NCBI GenBank assembly: GCA_016718155.1
Contig: JADKEH010000001.1
Coordinates: 124,001-188,000 of the forward strand
Source of the DNA: Candidatus Rhodoferax randersensis
GTDB lineage: Bacteria > Pseudomonadota > Gammaproteobacteria > Burkholderiales > Burkholderiaceae_C
Length of the DNA: 64,000 nucleotides
Direction: 5' to 3'
Within the stretch, counting starts at the first letter, position 1, and each line of letters starts with the position of its first letter. Positions 37,515 to 46,619 of this stretch are shown here, in pieces. The notes under the pieces were generated by a model. The model did not search any database, had not been told where the DNA came from, and worked only from the letters and a program-made list of their open reading frames with translations. Position numbers and translations under genes: made by a program.

Positions 37515-38498
37515 TCAATCCAGCTTGGCACCCGACGCCTTGACCACGGCAGACCAGCGTTTCACCTCGGCACCCACGAAAGCGCCAAACTGAGCCGGTG
37601 TCAGATTGCCGAACTCGGCACCGTTGCTGGCCCAGATGGCCTTGAGCTCATCGGTGGCTACGGCGCGACGCACCTCGTCCACAATGCGCGTCTGTACCTC
37701 AGGCGGCGTACCCTTGGGCGCCCACAAGCCATACCAGGTGGTGACGGTGTAGTCCGGCAGACCCAGCTCGCCCGCGCAAGGAACATCGGGGAACGCCGGA
37801 TTTCGCTTCAGACCCGACACCATCAGGGCTTTGATGCGTCCGCCCTTGATGTGGGCGGCCGACGAACCGAGGCCGTCAAACATCATGTCGACATTGCCCG
37901 AGATCAGGTCTTGCAGGGCCGGACCGGCGCCCCGATACGGGATGTGGGTGATGAACGTCTTGGTTTGCTGCTTGAACAATTCACCCGCCAGGTGGTGCGA
38001 GGTACCGCTGCCAGCAGAACCATAGTTCATGCGACCTGGGTTCTTGCGCACCTGCTCCAGGAAGGTCTTGAAGTCACCCGGCACCAACTTCGGATTGACC
38101 ACCAGCACTTGCGGCACGTTGGCCAACAGCGCCAACGGAACAAAGTCCTGCGCGATGTCGTAGTCCAGCCTGGGGTACATCGACGGCGCGATGGCGTGGT
38201 GAACCGCACCCATGAACAGTGTGTAACCATCGGGCGCCGCCCTGGCCGCAATGCTGGCGCCGACCGTGCCGCCTGCTCCGCCGCGGTTGTCAATGATGAG
38301 CTGTTTACCCGTCAACTTGGCAAACTGCGCCGACAGCGGCCGAGCAAAGGCGTCGGTACCACCACCCGCAGGAAATGGCACGATGACAGTCACCGGCTTG
38401 GTCGGCCAATTGGCCTGCGCAGAACTACCCAACGAATAACTCGCAAGCCCCGCGCCTGTTAAGCGCAACACGTTTCGCCGATTCAGATTCACCGTCAT
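37515..38498 (-). CDS. Bug-family solute-binding protein (tripartite tricarboxylate transporter type)
   Basis: 327 residues starting MTVNLNRRNVLRLTGAGL, with a signal peptide containing an RR pair (possible Tat substrate) and cleavage after SAQA. The mature protein has the Bug signature ANWPTKPVTVIVPFPAGGGTDAFARP, then DNRGGAGGTVGASIAARAAPDGYT and a region MNYGSAGSGTSHHLAGELF. Bug proteins bind organic acids in the periplasm of Burkholderiales. It overlaps the enoyl-CoA hydratase region by a few bases, and it probably supplies the substrate used by the MatB/hydratase pair; the ligand is unknown. Confidence 0.93.
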   Translation of the reverse strand: MTVNLNRRNVLRLTGAGLASYSLGSSAQANWPTKPVTVIVPFPAGGGTDAFARPLSAQFAKLTGKQLIIDNRGGAGGTVGASIAARAAPDGYTLFMGAVHHAIAPSMYPRLDYDIAQDFVPLALLANVPQVLVVNPKLVPGDFKTFLEQVRKNPGRMNYGSAGSGTSHHLAGELFKQQTKTFITHIPYRGAGPALQDLISGNVDMMFDGLGSSAAHIKGGRIKALMVSGLKRNPAFPDVPCAGELGLPDYTVTTWYGLWAPKGTPPEVQTRIVDEVRRAVATDELKAIWASNGAEFGNLTPAQFGAFVGAEVKRWSAVVKASGAKLD

Positions 38499-38529
38499 GG
38501 TGGCTCCTCTTTCATCCATACATACCGCG

Positions 38530-39339
38530 TCAAACCGCGCCGCGTCGGTCGGCCCACACCCAAAGGCCAATGCCACCCAGGATCATCGGGACACACAACC
38601 ACTGCCCCATGCTCAGCCCCATGGTCAGTATGCCGAGGTGGGCATCGGGCTCGCGGAAGAACTCCGCCACAAAGCGAAACACGCCATACCCGAACAGAAA
38701 AACGGCACTCACCTTGCCCATGGCGCGAGGCTTGCGGGCATACAGCCACAGCAGAATGAACAACAACAAGCCTTCCATCAGAAACTGGTAGACCTGCGAC
38801 GGGTGGCGCGGTAAGTCACCAGCGCCCCGAAACACCATCCCCCAGGGCAGCGACGGGTCGGCCAGACGCCCCCACAACTCACCATTGATGAAATTGCCCA
38901 CGCGGCCGGCTGCCAGACCAGTTGGCACACAGGGCGCCACAAAATCCATCACCTGCAGCCATGGCCGCTGGCGCGAGCGCGCGAACCAGACCATCGCCAG
39001 CAGCACACCGACCAAGCCACCATGAAAGGCCATGCCCCCTTGCCAGACGGCGAACACCTCCAGCGGATGTGCCAAGTAATACCCGGGTTTGTAGAACAGG
39101 CAGTACCCAATACGCCCCCCGAGCACCACCCCCATCACACCGAGGAACAGGATGTCTTCCACGTCGCGGCGCTGCCAGGCGCCAGCGCCCTGGATCGAGG
39201 CAAAGGGTTCGTGGCGCAGGCGCCGCAGGCCCAGCAACATGAAAAGTCCAAACGCGGCCAGGTAAGTCAACCCGTACCAGTGGATCGCCAGAGGACCGAT
39301 CTGCAGGGCAACCGGATCGATTTGAGGATGAATCAGCAT
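38530..39339 (-). CDS. lgt: Prolipoprotein diacylglyceryl transferase
   Basis: 269-residue seven-helix membrane enzyme that attaches diacylglyceryl to the Cys of lipoprotein precursors. The signature GRVGNFINGELWGR is present, with HPQIDPVALQIGPLAIHWYG at the N-terminus and the periplasmic loop FHGGLVGVLLAMVWFAR. The length is standard. ATG at 39339. It ends 31 bp before the Bug protein gene start (38498), so it may be read together with it, though the functions are unrelated. Confidence 0.97.
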   Translation of the reverse strand: MLIHPQIDPVALQIGPLAIHWYGLTYLAAFGLFMLLGLRRLRHEPFASIQGAGAWQRRDVEDILFLGVMGVVLGGRIGYCLFYKPGYYLAHPLEVFAVWQGGMAFHGGLVGVLLAMVWFARSRQRPWLQVMDFVAPCVPTGLAAGRVGNFINGELWGRLADPSLPWGMVFRGAGDLPRHPSQVYQFLMEGLLLFILLWLYARKPRAMGKVSAVFLFGYGVFRFVAEFFREPDAHLGILTMGLSMGQWLCVPMILGGIGLWVWADRRGAV

Positions 39340-39386
39340 GGGCGTGATTGTGCCTGCTGTTGTCGCTGTGGCGGTTGCACGGCGGG

Positions 39387-40118
39387 CTAACGCCGCATCG
39401 CCTCAAACTCCGCGAACTCCCAACTTCGCATCGCCAACAGCAAGGTGTAACCCTCGCGTTCCTTCGCCGCCAACTTCTGGTCGGCCTGGTGCTGCTGGGC
39501 AAAGTCCTGCGCCACCCGCTGCAAGCGCTCCAGGAAGGACGGTGCCAGGCTGCGGCTGATCGAGCCATGCACCAGCAGCAGGCCCTCACCATGACCATCA
39601 AACCGACCCGAGAAGTAGTCCAACGCCGCATGCTCGCGGAAGTACTCCATCACCGGCCCATGCGGCCGCCAGCGAAAGGTTTTGGCCAGCTTGAGGCGGT
39701 AACGATTGAGGGGTTTGAGCTCAATGATGCCGATGCGATCAAGCTGCACCATGTGCTTGACACACTCCGCCTCGCTCAGGCGGTAGTGCGCCACCATCTG
39801 CTCCAAGGTCCACTGGCTCAGCACGTTGATGGCCACCAGCAACAGCTTCTTGTCCGCCACCACTGCGCGTTCTTGCGCGTCGGTCAACTGCGCCAGCAAC
39901 GGCTGTGCATCCGCGACGCGACGCGCCAGCTCAGCAAAATCGAGCTTGAGGGCGCGGCATATGGCATCAATGCGCGACAGCGGCATATCGCCCTTGGCCA
40001 GCATGCGTTTGACGCTGGACTCAGCCATGCCGAGCTCACGCGCCAGATCGGCATAGGTCATCTGAACAGCCTTGAGCTCCTTCTTCAGGGCCAGGACGAG
40101 GTCGGCAGTGGTGCTCAT
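39387..40118 (-). CDS. XRE-type helix-turn-helix regulator with unassigned C-terminal domain
   Basis: 243 residues. The N-terminus (about 8-65) is a lambda-Cro-type HTH with MTYADLARELGMAESSVKRML and the following recognition helix; the remaining 180 residues are alpha-helical with a conserved-looking HYRLSEAECVKHMVQLDRIGI segment resembling a winged or two-HTH arrangement, and a C-terminal region without recognised cofactors. No helper gene hints at the target. It faces lgt on the same strand and is divergent from the ceramidase-like gene, whose promoter may be shared in the 126-bp gap. Confidence 0.82.
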   Translation of the reverse strand: MSTTADLVLALKKELKAVQMTYADLARELGMAESSVKRMLAKGDMPLSRIDAICRALKLDFAELARRVADAQPLLAQLTDAQERAVVADKKLLLVAINVLSQWTLEQMVAHYRLSEAECVKHMVQLDRIGIIELKPLNRYRLKLAKTFRWRPHGPVMEYFREHAALDYFSGRFDGHGEGLLLVHGSISRSLAPSFLERLQRVAQDFAQQHQADQKLAAKEREGYTLLLAMRSWEFAEFEAMRR

Positions 40119-40244
40119 GCGTTAAGGCTCCTTGGTATCGACTGGTGATACCTTGCGCAGCATTTTGTCATGTCGTACCGAAACCGGCGAGGTCTACCGG
40201 GCGCGCGCGCCACACTTCATTGATTCCAACACAGCCAGGATGCC

Positions 40245-41033
40245 ATGAAGCTCACACTCAAATCACCAGAAACTGCCATGCTCGCCGTTTGCACCTTGCT
40301 CCTGCTAATCGCGCTGCTCGGCCCCAGCATCAGCCAACCTGCAAATTACCACCAGTTCGCCGACCAACACACATGGTTTGGCATTCCGTTTGCGATGGAT
40401 GTGCTCACCAATTTGCCTTTCGCCGTATGGGGCATCATTGGCCTGCTCCGTCTGCGCGAACTGCCACGCCACCGGTTGGACGCGAGCCAACGGGGCACCG
40501 CCAAGCTGTTCTTCGCCGGTCTGGTGCTGACCGCGATCTGTTCAGGCTGGTACCACTGGGAACCACGCGACGCCGGTTTGGCAGTGGACCGGCTGGGCAT
40601 GGTGGTGGCGTTTGCCGGGCTGCTCGGCCTGGCCGCAGCCAGCCGAATCAGCGCGCGCTGCGGCACCGCTTTGGCACTGGTGGTGGTGGTACTCGGACCA
40701 ATGAGTGTGGCAACTTGGGCCTTGACCGCCAACGTCTTGCCCTGGGCGGTGCTGCAGTTTGGTGGCATGGCCGTGGTGCTGTGCCTGGCCCGCCTGCCGC
40801 GCCTGGCCGGGGCGCTGCCGGTGCAATGGGGCAGCGTGATCCTGATCTACGCAGCCGCCAAGCTGCTCGAACAGGGCGACCACCACGTCTATCAACTGCT
40901 TGGCTACACGCTCTCAGGACACAGTCTGAAGCACCTGGTGGCCAGCATGGCGGCATGGCCGGTCTTGTCGGCCCTGCACGCTTGCACCGAACCGGCTGGC
41001 GTCATGCAACCGGCGGCGAGCCGGATCGGGTGA
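40245..41033 (+). CDS. Integral membrane protein resembling alkaline ceramidase (CREST superfamily)
   Basis: 262 residues with about seven hydrophobic helices. Conserved-type metal-site residues are visible in the SGWYHWEPRDAGLAVDRLGM stretch (S, H and D) and in YTLSGHSLKHLVASMAAW (two His), the pattern of alkaline-ceramidase/adiponectin-receptor-like hydrolases. The activity on a lipid amide is inferred, not shown. ATG at 40245; it sits alone. Confidence 0.75.
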   Translation: MKLTLKSPETAMLAVCTLLLLIALLGPSISQPANYHQFADQHTWFGIPFAMDVLTNLPFAVWGIIGLLRLRELPRHRLDASQRGTAKLFFAGLVLTAICSGWYHWEPRDAGLAVDRLGMVVAFAGLLGLAAASRISARCGTALALVVVVLGPMSVATWALTANVLPWAVLQFGGMAVVLCLARLPRLAGALPVQWGSVILIYAAAKLLEQGDHHVYQLLGYTLSGHSLKHLVASMAAWPVLSALHACTEPAGVMQPAASRIG

Positions 41034-41071
41034 TGTGGGTCGAACTGCGCAATGCTGGGGCACCGAACCGG

Positions 41072-41320
41072 TCAGCGACGACGTCGCTTCTTGGCCAGCG
41101 AGCCAATCGCCTCGCGGTTTTTGTCGATGCGGTCCTGGCGCCGTTTGTCCTCTTTCTCCATCGCCTTGCGCTTGGTGTAACCAGACGAATCAGCCCACGC
41201 CCACCAGACTACCGCCAAGGCGAAGGGAATCAGCACCACCCACCACTCCCAAGTGGCAACGGGGCCGATCTCGAGGTACTTCAAGACCAGCAACACCACC
41301 CCCAGACCCAAAAAATACAT
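41072..41320 (-). CDS. Small Trp-rich membrane protein (TIGR04438 type)
   Basis: 82 residues beginning MYFLGLGVVLLVLKYLEIGP (ATG 41320). Two short hydrophobic helices contain WEWWVVLIPFALAVVWWAWAD, followed by a charged tail ending KKRRRR. Small Trp-rich proteins of this layout are widespread in Burkholderiales; the function is unknown. A longer in-frame reading from 41533 overlaps the cytochrome c gene on the other strand and is rejected. Confidence 0.82.
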   Translation of the reverse strand: MYFLGLGVVLLVLKYLEIGPVATWEWWVVLIPFALAVVWWAWADSSGYTKRKAMEKEDKRRQDRIDKNREAIGSLAKKRRRR

Positions 41321-41420
41321 CGCAAACTCCAGACTTATTTGTGGATTTTTTCGGCGGTGTGTCAACCGCTTTTCATACAATCGCGTTGTTTGACTGTAAC
41401 CCAACCCACGAGGAAAAACC

Positions 41421-41726
41421 ATGAAACGTGTTCTCTTTGCTCTCTTCGCCGCTGCTGTTGTGGCTGCCCCCGCCATGGCGGATGAAGCCTTGGCCAAATC
41501 CAAAAACTGCATGGCCTGCCACGCGGTGGACAAAAAAGTCGTCGGCCCGTCCTACAAGGATGTCGCCAAGAAGTATGCCGGCCAAAAGGATGCCGCTGAC
41601 AAACTGGCCGCCAAGGTCATCAAGGGCGGCTCAGGTGTTTGGGGCCCGGTCCCCATGCCCGCTAACGCCCAGGTCAACGATGCCGACGCCAAGAAACTGG
41701 TGGCCTGGATTTTGGCAACCAAGTAA
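41421..41726 (+). CDS. Monoheme class I cytochrome c (c551/c552-like)
   Basis: 101 residues: signal peptide MKRVLFALFAAAVVAAPAMA, then a small cytochrome with heme site C30-MA-C33-H34 (NCMACHAVDKKVVGPSY) and the Met ligand in the VPMPAN segment. The GPSYKDVAKKYAG motif is typical of c551-type electron carriers. It could serve the cbb3 oxidase or other terminal oxidases. RBS GAGGAAAAACC before ATG 41421. A strong terminator follows. Confidence 0.93.
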   Translation: MKRVLFALFAAAVVAAPAMADEALAKSKNCMACHAVDKKVVGPSYKDVAKKYAGQKDAADKLAAKVIKGGSGVWGPVPMPANAQVNDADAKKLVAWILATK

Positions 41727-41748
41727 TTCTGGCCCTCCCAGACAAAAA

Positions 41749-41776
41749 GCCCGCCGAGCGATCGGCGGGCTTTTTT
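41749..41776. terminator. Rho-independent terminator after the cytochrome c gene
   Basis: GCCCGCCGA (41749-41757) and TCGGCGGGC (41762-41770) form a 9-bp stem with loop GCGA, followed by six T. A run of A precedes the stem, so it may also stop transcription from the acs side. Confidence 0.9.
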
Positions 41777-41841
41777 GTATCCGGCTTTGGCTGAAGCCCG
41801 GCATGGAGCGCCCAATCGGCCATCCAAGCCGGGGGGTCTCC

Positions 41842-43839
41842 TCAATACGCTTGACCAAGCTGATCGAGAATCGCTGGATTCTCCAGTGTTGACGTATCCT
41901 GCGTCACCGCCTCACCCTTGGCCAGCGAGCGCAACAAGCGGCGCATGATTTTGCCGGAACGCGTCTTGGGCAGGTTCTCGCCAAAGCGAATGTCTTTCGG
42001 CTTCGCAATGGGACCAATCTCCTTGGCCACCCAGTCACGCAACTCCTTGGCGATGGCCTTGGCCTCGTCGCCAGTAGGGCACGGGCGCTTGAGCACCACA
42101 AAGGCACAAATCGCCTCACCAGTGAGGTCATCCGGACGACCGACCACGGCAGCCTCGGCCACCAGGTCGGTCTTGGACACCAGGGCGGACTCGATCTCCA
42201 TCGTACCCATGCGGTGGCCCGAAACGTTGAGCACGTCATCAATACGCCCCGTGATGCGGAAATAGCCGCGGTCCACGCTGCGCACGGCGCCGTCGCCCGC
42301 CAGGTACAACGTGCCACCCATCTCGTCAGGGAAGTAACTCTTCTTGAAACGCTCGGGATCGTTCCAGATGGTGCGAATCATGGCGGGCCAGGGCCGCTTG
42401 ACCACCAACATGCCCCCCGAGCCATTAGGGACATCGTTGCCGACCTCGTCCACAATGGCGGCCATGATGCCGGGCAGGGGCAAGGTGCAACTCCCTGGCA
42501 CCAAGGGCGTCGCGCCGGGCAGTGGCGTCATCATGTGGCCACCGGTCTCGGTCTGCCAGAAGGTGTCCACAATTGGGCAGCGCTCACCGCCCACGTGTTT
42601 GTAGTACCACATCCACGCTTCGGGGTTGATCGGTTCACCGACTGAGCCCAAGATGCGCAGACTGCTGAGATCGGAGCGGGCTGGATGCACAGCGGCATCG
42701 CTTTCGGCCGCCTTGATCAGCGAGCGAATCGCAGTGGGGGCCGTGTAGAAGATGCTGCACTTGTGGCGCTCGATCATTTGCCAGAAACGCCCTGCGTTGG
42801 GATAAGTTGGCACACCCTCGAAGATGATCTGCGTAGCCCCAGCGGCCAATGGGCCATAGGTCACATAGGTATGCCCGGTGATCCAGCCAATATCAGCTGT
42901 ACACCAGAACACGTCTTCGGGCTTCAGATCAAAAGTCCAATCCATCGTGAGCTTGGCCCACAGCAGGTAGCCGCCCGTCGAATGCTGCACGCCTTTTGGC
43001 TTGCCAGTGGAGCCCGAGGTGTACAAAATAAACAAAGGGTGTTCGGCACCCACCATGACTGGGGCGCACTCGATGCTCTGCCCCGCCATCGCCTGGGCAA
43101 AAGTCTTGTCTCGTCCCGCCACCATGTTGCAAGCGCTCTTGGTGCGCTCATAGACGAAAACAGTCTTGATCGACTCACAGCCGCCCATGGCAAGACCGTC
43201 GTCCACGATGGCCTTCAGGGGAAGTTCCTTACCGCCACGCATTTGAAAGTTGGCCGTCACCACCGCCACCGCGCCGGCGTCGATGATGCGTTCCTGCAGC
43301 GCCTTGGCGGAGAAACCGCCAAACACCACGCTATGAGTCGCGCCAATGCGCGCGCAGGCCTGCATGGCCACCACACCTTCGAGTGTCATGGGCATGTAGA
43401 TCAGTACCCGGTCACCCTTCTTCACCCCATCGGCCTTGAGCGCATTGGCGAACTGCGACACCTTTGACAGCAGTTCCCGGTAGCTGGTCTTGGTCACGGC
43501 GCCGTCGTCCGCTTCGAAGATCACCGCAGTCTTGTTCTCTGCCGGCGTGCCCATGTGCTTGTCCAGGCAGTTGGCCGACGCATTGAGTTCACCGTCGTCA
43601 AACCACTTGTAGAACGGCGCGTTGCTTTCGTCCAGGGTGCGCGTGAACGGCTTGCTCCAGACCACGTTCTCGCGTGCCAGACGGGCCCAAAAACCCTCGA
43701 AGTCCTTTTCGGCTTCGGCGCACAGGGCGTTGTAGCCTTCCATGCCCGAGATGCGGGCACCCTTGACCATGGCGTCGCTGGGGTAGAACACCCGGTTTTC
43801 GACCAATACCGACTCAATCGCGTTAGAGGGTGCACTCAT
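41842..43839 (-). CDS. acs: Acetyl-CoA synthetase (AMP-forming)
   Basis: 665 residues from ATG 43839 (MSAPSNAIESVLVEN, RBS AGGAGACGCAGAC); an earlier in-frame ATG at 43860 adds seven residues. Motifs: YTSGSTGKPKGVQHSTGGYL, DTFWQTETGGHMMTPLPG, YFRITGRIDDVLNVSGHRMGT and the C-terminal Lys in KTRSGKIMRRLLR, the usual acetylation site. It activates acetate and, less well, propionate to acyl-CoA, which would feed the methylmalonyl-CoA route at the left of the window. It is convergent with the cytochrome c gene. Confidence 0.97.
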   Translation of the reverse strand: MSAPSNAIESVLVENRVFYPSDAMVKGARISGMEGYNALCAEAEKDFEGFWARLARENVVWSKPFTRTLDESNAPFYKWFDDGELNASANCLDKHMGTPAENKTAVIFEADDGAVTKTSYRELLSKVSQFANALKADGVKKGDRVLIYMPMTLEGVVAMQACARIGATHSVVFGGFSAKALQERIIDAGAVAVVTANFQMRGGKELPLKAIVDDGLAMGGCESIKTVFVYERTKSACNMVAGRDKTFAQAMAGQSIECAPVMVGAEHPLFILYTSGSTGKPKGVQHSTGGYLLWAKLTMDWTFDLKPEDVFWCTADIGWITGHTYVTYGPLAAGATQIIFEGVPTYPNAGRFWQMIERHKCSIFYTAPTAIRSLIKAAESDAAVHPARSDLSSLRILGSVGEPINPEAWMWYYKHVGGERCPIVDTFWQTETGGHMMTPLPGATPLVPGSCTLPLPGIMAAIVDEVGNDVPNGSGGMLVVKRPWPAMIRTIWNDPERFKKSYFPDEMGGTLYLAGDGAVRSVDRGYFRITGRIDDVLNVSGHRMGTMEIESALVSKTDLVAEAAVVGRPDDLTGEAICAFVVLKRPCPTGDEAKAIAKELRDWVAKEIGPIAKPKDIRFGENLPKTRSGKIMRRLLRSLAKGEAVTQDTSTLENPAILDQLGQAY

Positions 43840-44008
43840 GTCTGCGTCTCCTGAAAACAAGAATTTGTTAAACCGAACTGGGCGTGACTGTCAAGGCTAG
43901 CACTTACAAGCCACTGACTTGACGCGGGTGCCCACATATTCCCTCAGTAGCGGTCCGATGTAAAGACACGCCTAAAATGCCCCACTCCGTACTAACCCGA
44001 ATGCCACA

Positions 44009-44620
44009 ATGAACGACGCCAGCAAGAAACCCAGTCCGCCCATGCGGACGTTGCCCAGATTGATCTTTGCCAGCCGCTGGCTGCAACTGCCGCTGTACCT
44101 GGGTCTGATTCTGGCCCAGGCGGTCTACGTGTTTCACTTCTGGGTGGAACTCACGCACCTGCTCGAAGCAGCTTTCGGCAATCAGAACGCCCTGGCGCAG
44201 TTGGTCAAGAGCATTGGCTACAAGGACTCGGTGGAAGTGGCCGCCCGGGTGACCTCCCTGAACGAGACCATCATCATGCTGGTGGTGCTGGCGCTGATTG
44301 ATGTGGTGATGATCTCCAATCTGCTGATCATGGTGATCATCGGTGGCTATGAGACCTTTGTGTCACGCATGGACCTTGACAACCACCCGGACCAACCAGA
44401 GTGGCTCAGTCATGTGAATGCGTCGGTACTCAAAGTCAAGTTGGCCACGGCCATCATCGGCATCAGTTCCATTCATTTGCTCAAGACCTTCATCAACGCA
44501 GCCAATTACGACGACAAGGTTTTGATCGCCCAGACGGCGATCCACATTACTTTCCTGCTGTCCGCCATGGCCATTGCCTACACCGACAAATTGATGGCGC
44601 GCGACCCAGCAACCCACTGA
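44009..44620 (+). CDS. UPF0114/TIGR00645 (YqhA-like) membrane protein
   Basis: 203 residues with four membrane helices; the N-terminal LIFASRWLQLPLYLGLILAQ and GGYETFVSRMDLDNHPDQPEW segments are the UPF0114 hallmarks. Function unknown. ATG at 44009. It precedes fumA on the same strand by 114 bp. Confidence 0.93.
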   Translation: MNDASKKPSPPMRTLPRLIFASRWLQLPLYLGLILAQAVYVFHFWVELTHLLEAAFGNQNALAQLVKSIGYKDSVEVAARVTSLNETIIMLVVLALIDVVMISNLLIMVIIGGYETFVSRMDLDNHPDQPEWLSHVNASVLKVKLATAIIGISSIHLLKTFINAANYDDKVLIAQTAIHITFLLSAMAIAYTDKLMARDPATH

Positions 44621-44734
44621 CACCACGATGACACCGGCTGTCAGTTTCCCGCGTGGGCGACCTGTCAAAATGCAGCCCAGCCGCGTGCGCCCGTCACGCG
44701 GCACCATCCAACCCCGACCGCCTCGAGCCAGACC

Positions 44735-46300
44735 ATGACCACCCGCATCCAGCAGAACGACCTGATTGAATCCGTCGCCGCCGCCCTGCAGTACATCAGC
44801 TATTACCACCCGGCCGACTACATCGTCCATTTGGCGCGCGCCTACGAGCGGGAGCAGAGCCCGGCCGCCAAGGATGCGATGGCGCAGATTCTGACCAACA
44901 GCAAGATGAGCGCCACTGGCCACCGCCCGATCTGCCAGGACACCGGCATAGTCAACGTGTTCCTGAAAGTGGGCATGGACGTGCGCTGGGAAGGCTTCAG
45001 CGGCGGCCTGGATGACGCCATCAACGAAGGCGTTCGCCGCGGCTACAACCACCCCGACAACACGCTGCGCGCCAGTGTCGTGGCCGACCCGGAATTCGAG
45101 CGCAAGAACACCCTGGACAACACCCCAGCGGTGATCTTCACCGAGATCGTGCCCGGCGACACGCTGGAAGTCACCGTGGCGGCCAAAGGCGGCGGCTCCG
45201 AGAACAAGAGCAAGATGATCATGCTCAACCCCGGCGACTCGGTGGTGGATTGGGTGCTCAAGACCGTGCCCACCATGGGCGCGGGCTGGTGCCCACCCGG
45301 CATGCTGGGCATCGGCATCGGCGGCACCGCCGAAAAAGCGGTGCTGATGGCCAAGGAAAGCCTGATGGACGACTTGGACATGTACGAATTGCAGGCCAAG
45401 GCCAAACAAGCCAGCAGCGGCGGCGAAGCGCTAAGCAAGGTCGAGCAGTTGCGCCTGGAGCTGTTCGAGAAGGTCAATGCCTTGGGTATCGGCGCGCAAG
45501 GTCTGGGTGGCCTGACCACCGTGCTGGACATCAAAATCAAGATGTACCCCACCCACGCCGCCAGCAAACCGGTGGCCATGATCCCCAACTGCGCGGCCAC
45601 CCGCCACGCGCACTTTGTGATGGACGGCAGCGGCCCGGTTTACCTGGACCCGCCGTCGCTGGACCTGTGGCCCGACGTGGCCTGGACGCCCGACTACGTC
45701 AAGAGCAAGAAGGTCGATCTGAACACACTCACACCGGCCGAAGTAGCCGGTTGGAAGCCCGGCGACACCCTGCTGCTCAATGGCAAGATGCTGACCGGAC
45801 GCGATGCCGCGCACAAACGCATTCAGGACATGCTGGCCAAGGGCGAGAAACTGCCGGTGGACTTCACCAATCGGGTCATCTATTACGTGGGACCGGTGGA
45901 CCCGGTACGGGACGAAGCGGTCGGCCCGGCTGGCCCCACCACCGCGACGCGTATGGATGGCTTCACCGAGATGATGCTGGCACAAACTGGGCTGATTGCC
46001 ATGATCGGCAAGGCCGAGCGCGGCCCGGTTGCCATTGAGGCGATCAAGAAGCACCAAAGCGCCTACCTAATGGCGGTGGGCGGTGCGGCCTACCTGGTCT
46101 CCAAGGCCATCAAGACCGCCAAGGTGGTTGGTTTTGCCGATTTGGGGATGGAGGCGATCTACGAATTCGACGTCGTCGACATGCCGGTCACCGTCGCCGT
46201 GGATGCCGGCGGCACCAGCGCCCACATCACTGGCCCAGCACAATGGCAACAGCGCATTGCCACGGGCGAATTCAAAGACATCGCAGTCGTGGCGGTCTGA
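44735..46300 (+). CDS. fumA: Class I (iron-sulfur) fumarate hydratase
   Basis: 521-residue [4Fe-4S] hydro-lyase converting fumarate and malate. The N-terminal alpha domain contains RPICQDTGIVNVFLKVGM (first Cys ligand), with other Cys in GAGWCPPGMLGIGIGGT and MIPNCAATRHAHFV, and the C-terminal beta domain has GPAGPTTATRMDGF and MAVGGAAYLVSKAI. The length fits the fused single-chain enzyme. ATG at 44735. It is oxygen-sensitive, like the other iron-sulfur enzymes of the window, and closes the TCA step after succinyl-CoA/succinate produced by the methylmalonyl-CoA path. Confidence 0.96.
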   Translation: MTTRIQQNDLIESVAAALQYISYYHPADYIVHLARAYEREQSPAAKDAMAQILTNSKMSATGHRPICQDTGIVNVFLKVGMDVRWEGFSGGLDDAINEGVRRGYNHPDNTLRASVVADPEFERKNTLDNTPAVIFTEIVPGDTLEVTVAAKGGGSENKSKMIMLNPGDSVVDWVLKTVPTMGAGWCPPGMLGIGIGGTAEKAVLMAKESLMDDLDMYELQAKAKQASSGGEALSKVEQLRLELFEKVNALGIGAQGLGGLTTVLDIKIKMYPTHAASKPVAMIPNCAATRHAHFVMDGSGPVYLDPPSLDLWPDVAWTPDYVKSKKVDLNTLTPAEVAGWKPGDTLLLNGKMLTGRDAAHKRIQDMLAKGEKLPVDFTNRVIYYVGPVDPVRDEAVGPAGPTTATRMDGFTEMMLAQTGLIAMIGKAERGPVAIEAIKKHQSAYLMAVGGAAYLVSKAIKTAKVVGFADLGMEAIYEFDVVDMPVTVAVDAGGTSAHITGPAQWQQRIATGEFKDIAVVAV

Positions 46301-46619
46301 CACCAACCGGGGCCGATTTGCCTCACATCGAAGCTGGAGCGCGACGCCGACCCGAGCTCTGCGGATACGCTGGTCCCCCAGGGTGCGGCAGTACCAGTAT
46401 TCACGAAGCCAGCGCTTGCGTTACCCTGGCTGGCGCTGAATCGGCGCCGGGCGTCGCCGCCTCCTGGCCTTTGGGCGGATTCATTGGCAGCCACGTTGGT
46501 AACATATTTTTGTGAGATAGTGCGGACTATGGCCGTTTAGCCTGCGGCTTCTTTGACTTTGCTTGACAAAGCTGGTTACACTTTTTCTTACTATCAAGAA
46601 CCAAGGCACCGGCCATTCG
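46301..46619. other. 319-bp gap, no recognised gene
   Basis: Short open frames only. TTGACA at 46563-46568 could be a -35 box for the following gene, but no -10 with 17-bp spacing is clear. Confidence 0.4.

Noticed and set aside
44621..44734. Possible riboswitch or leader before fumA
   Set aside because: Only weak GC hairpins by eye, no conserved motif seen.
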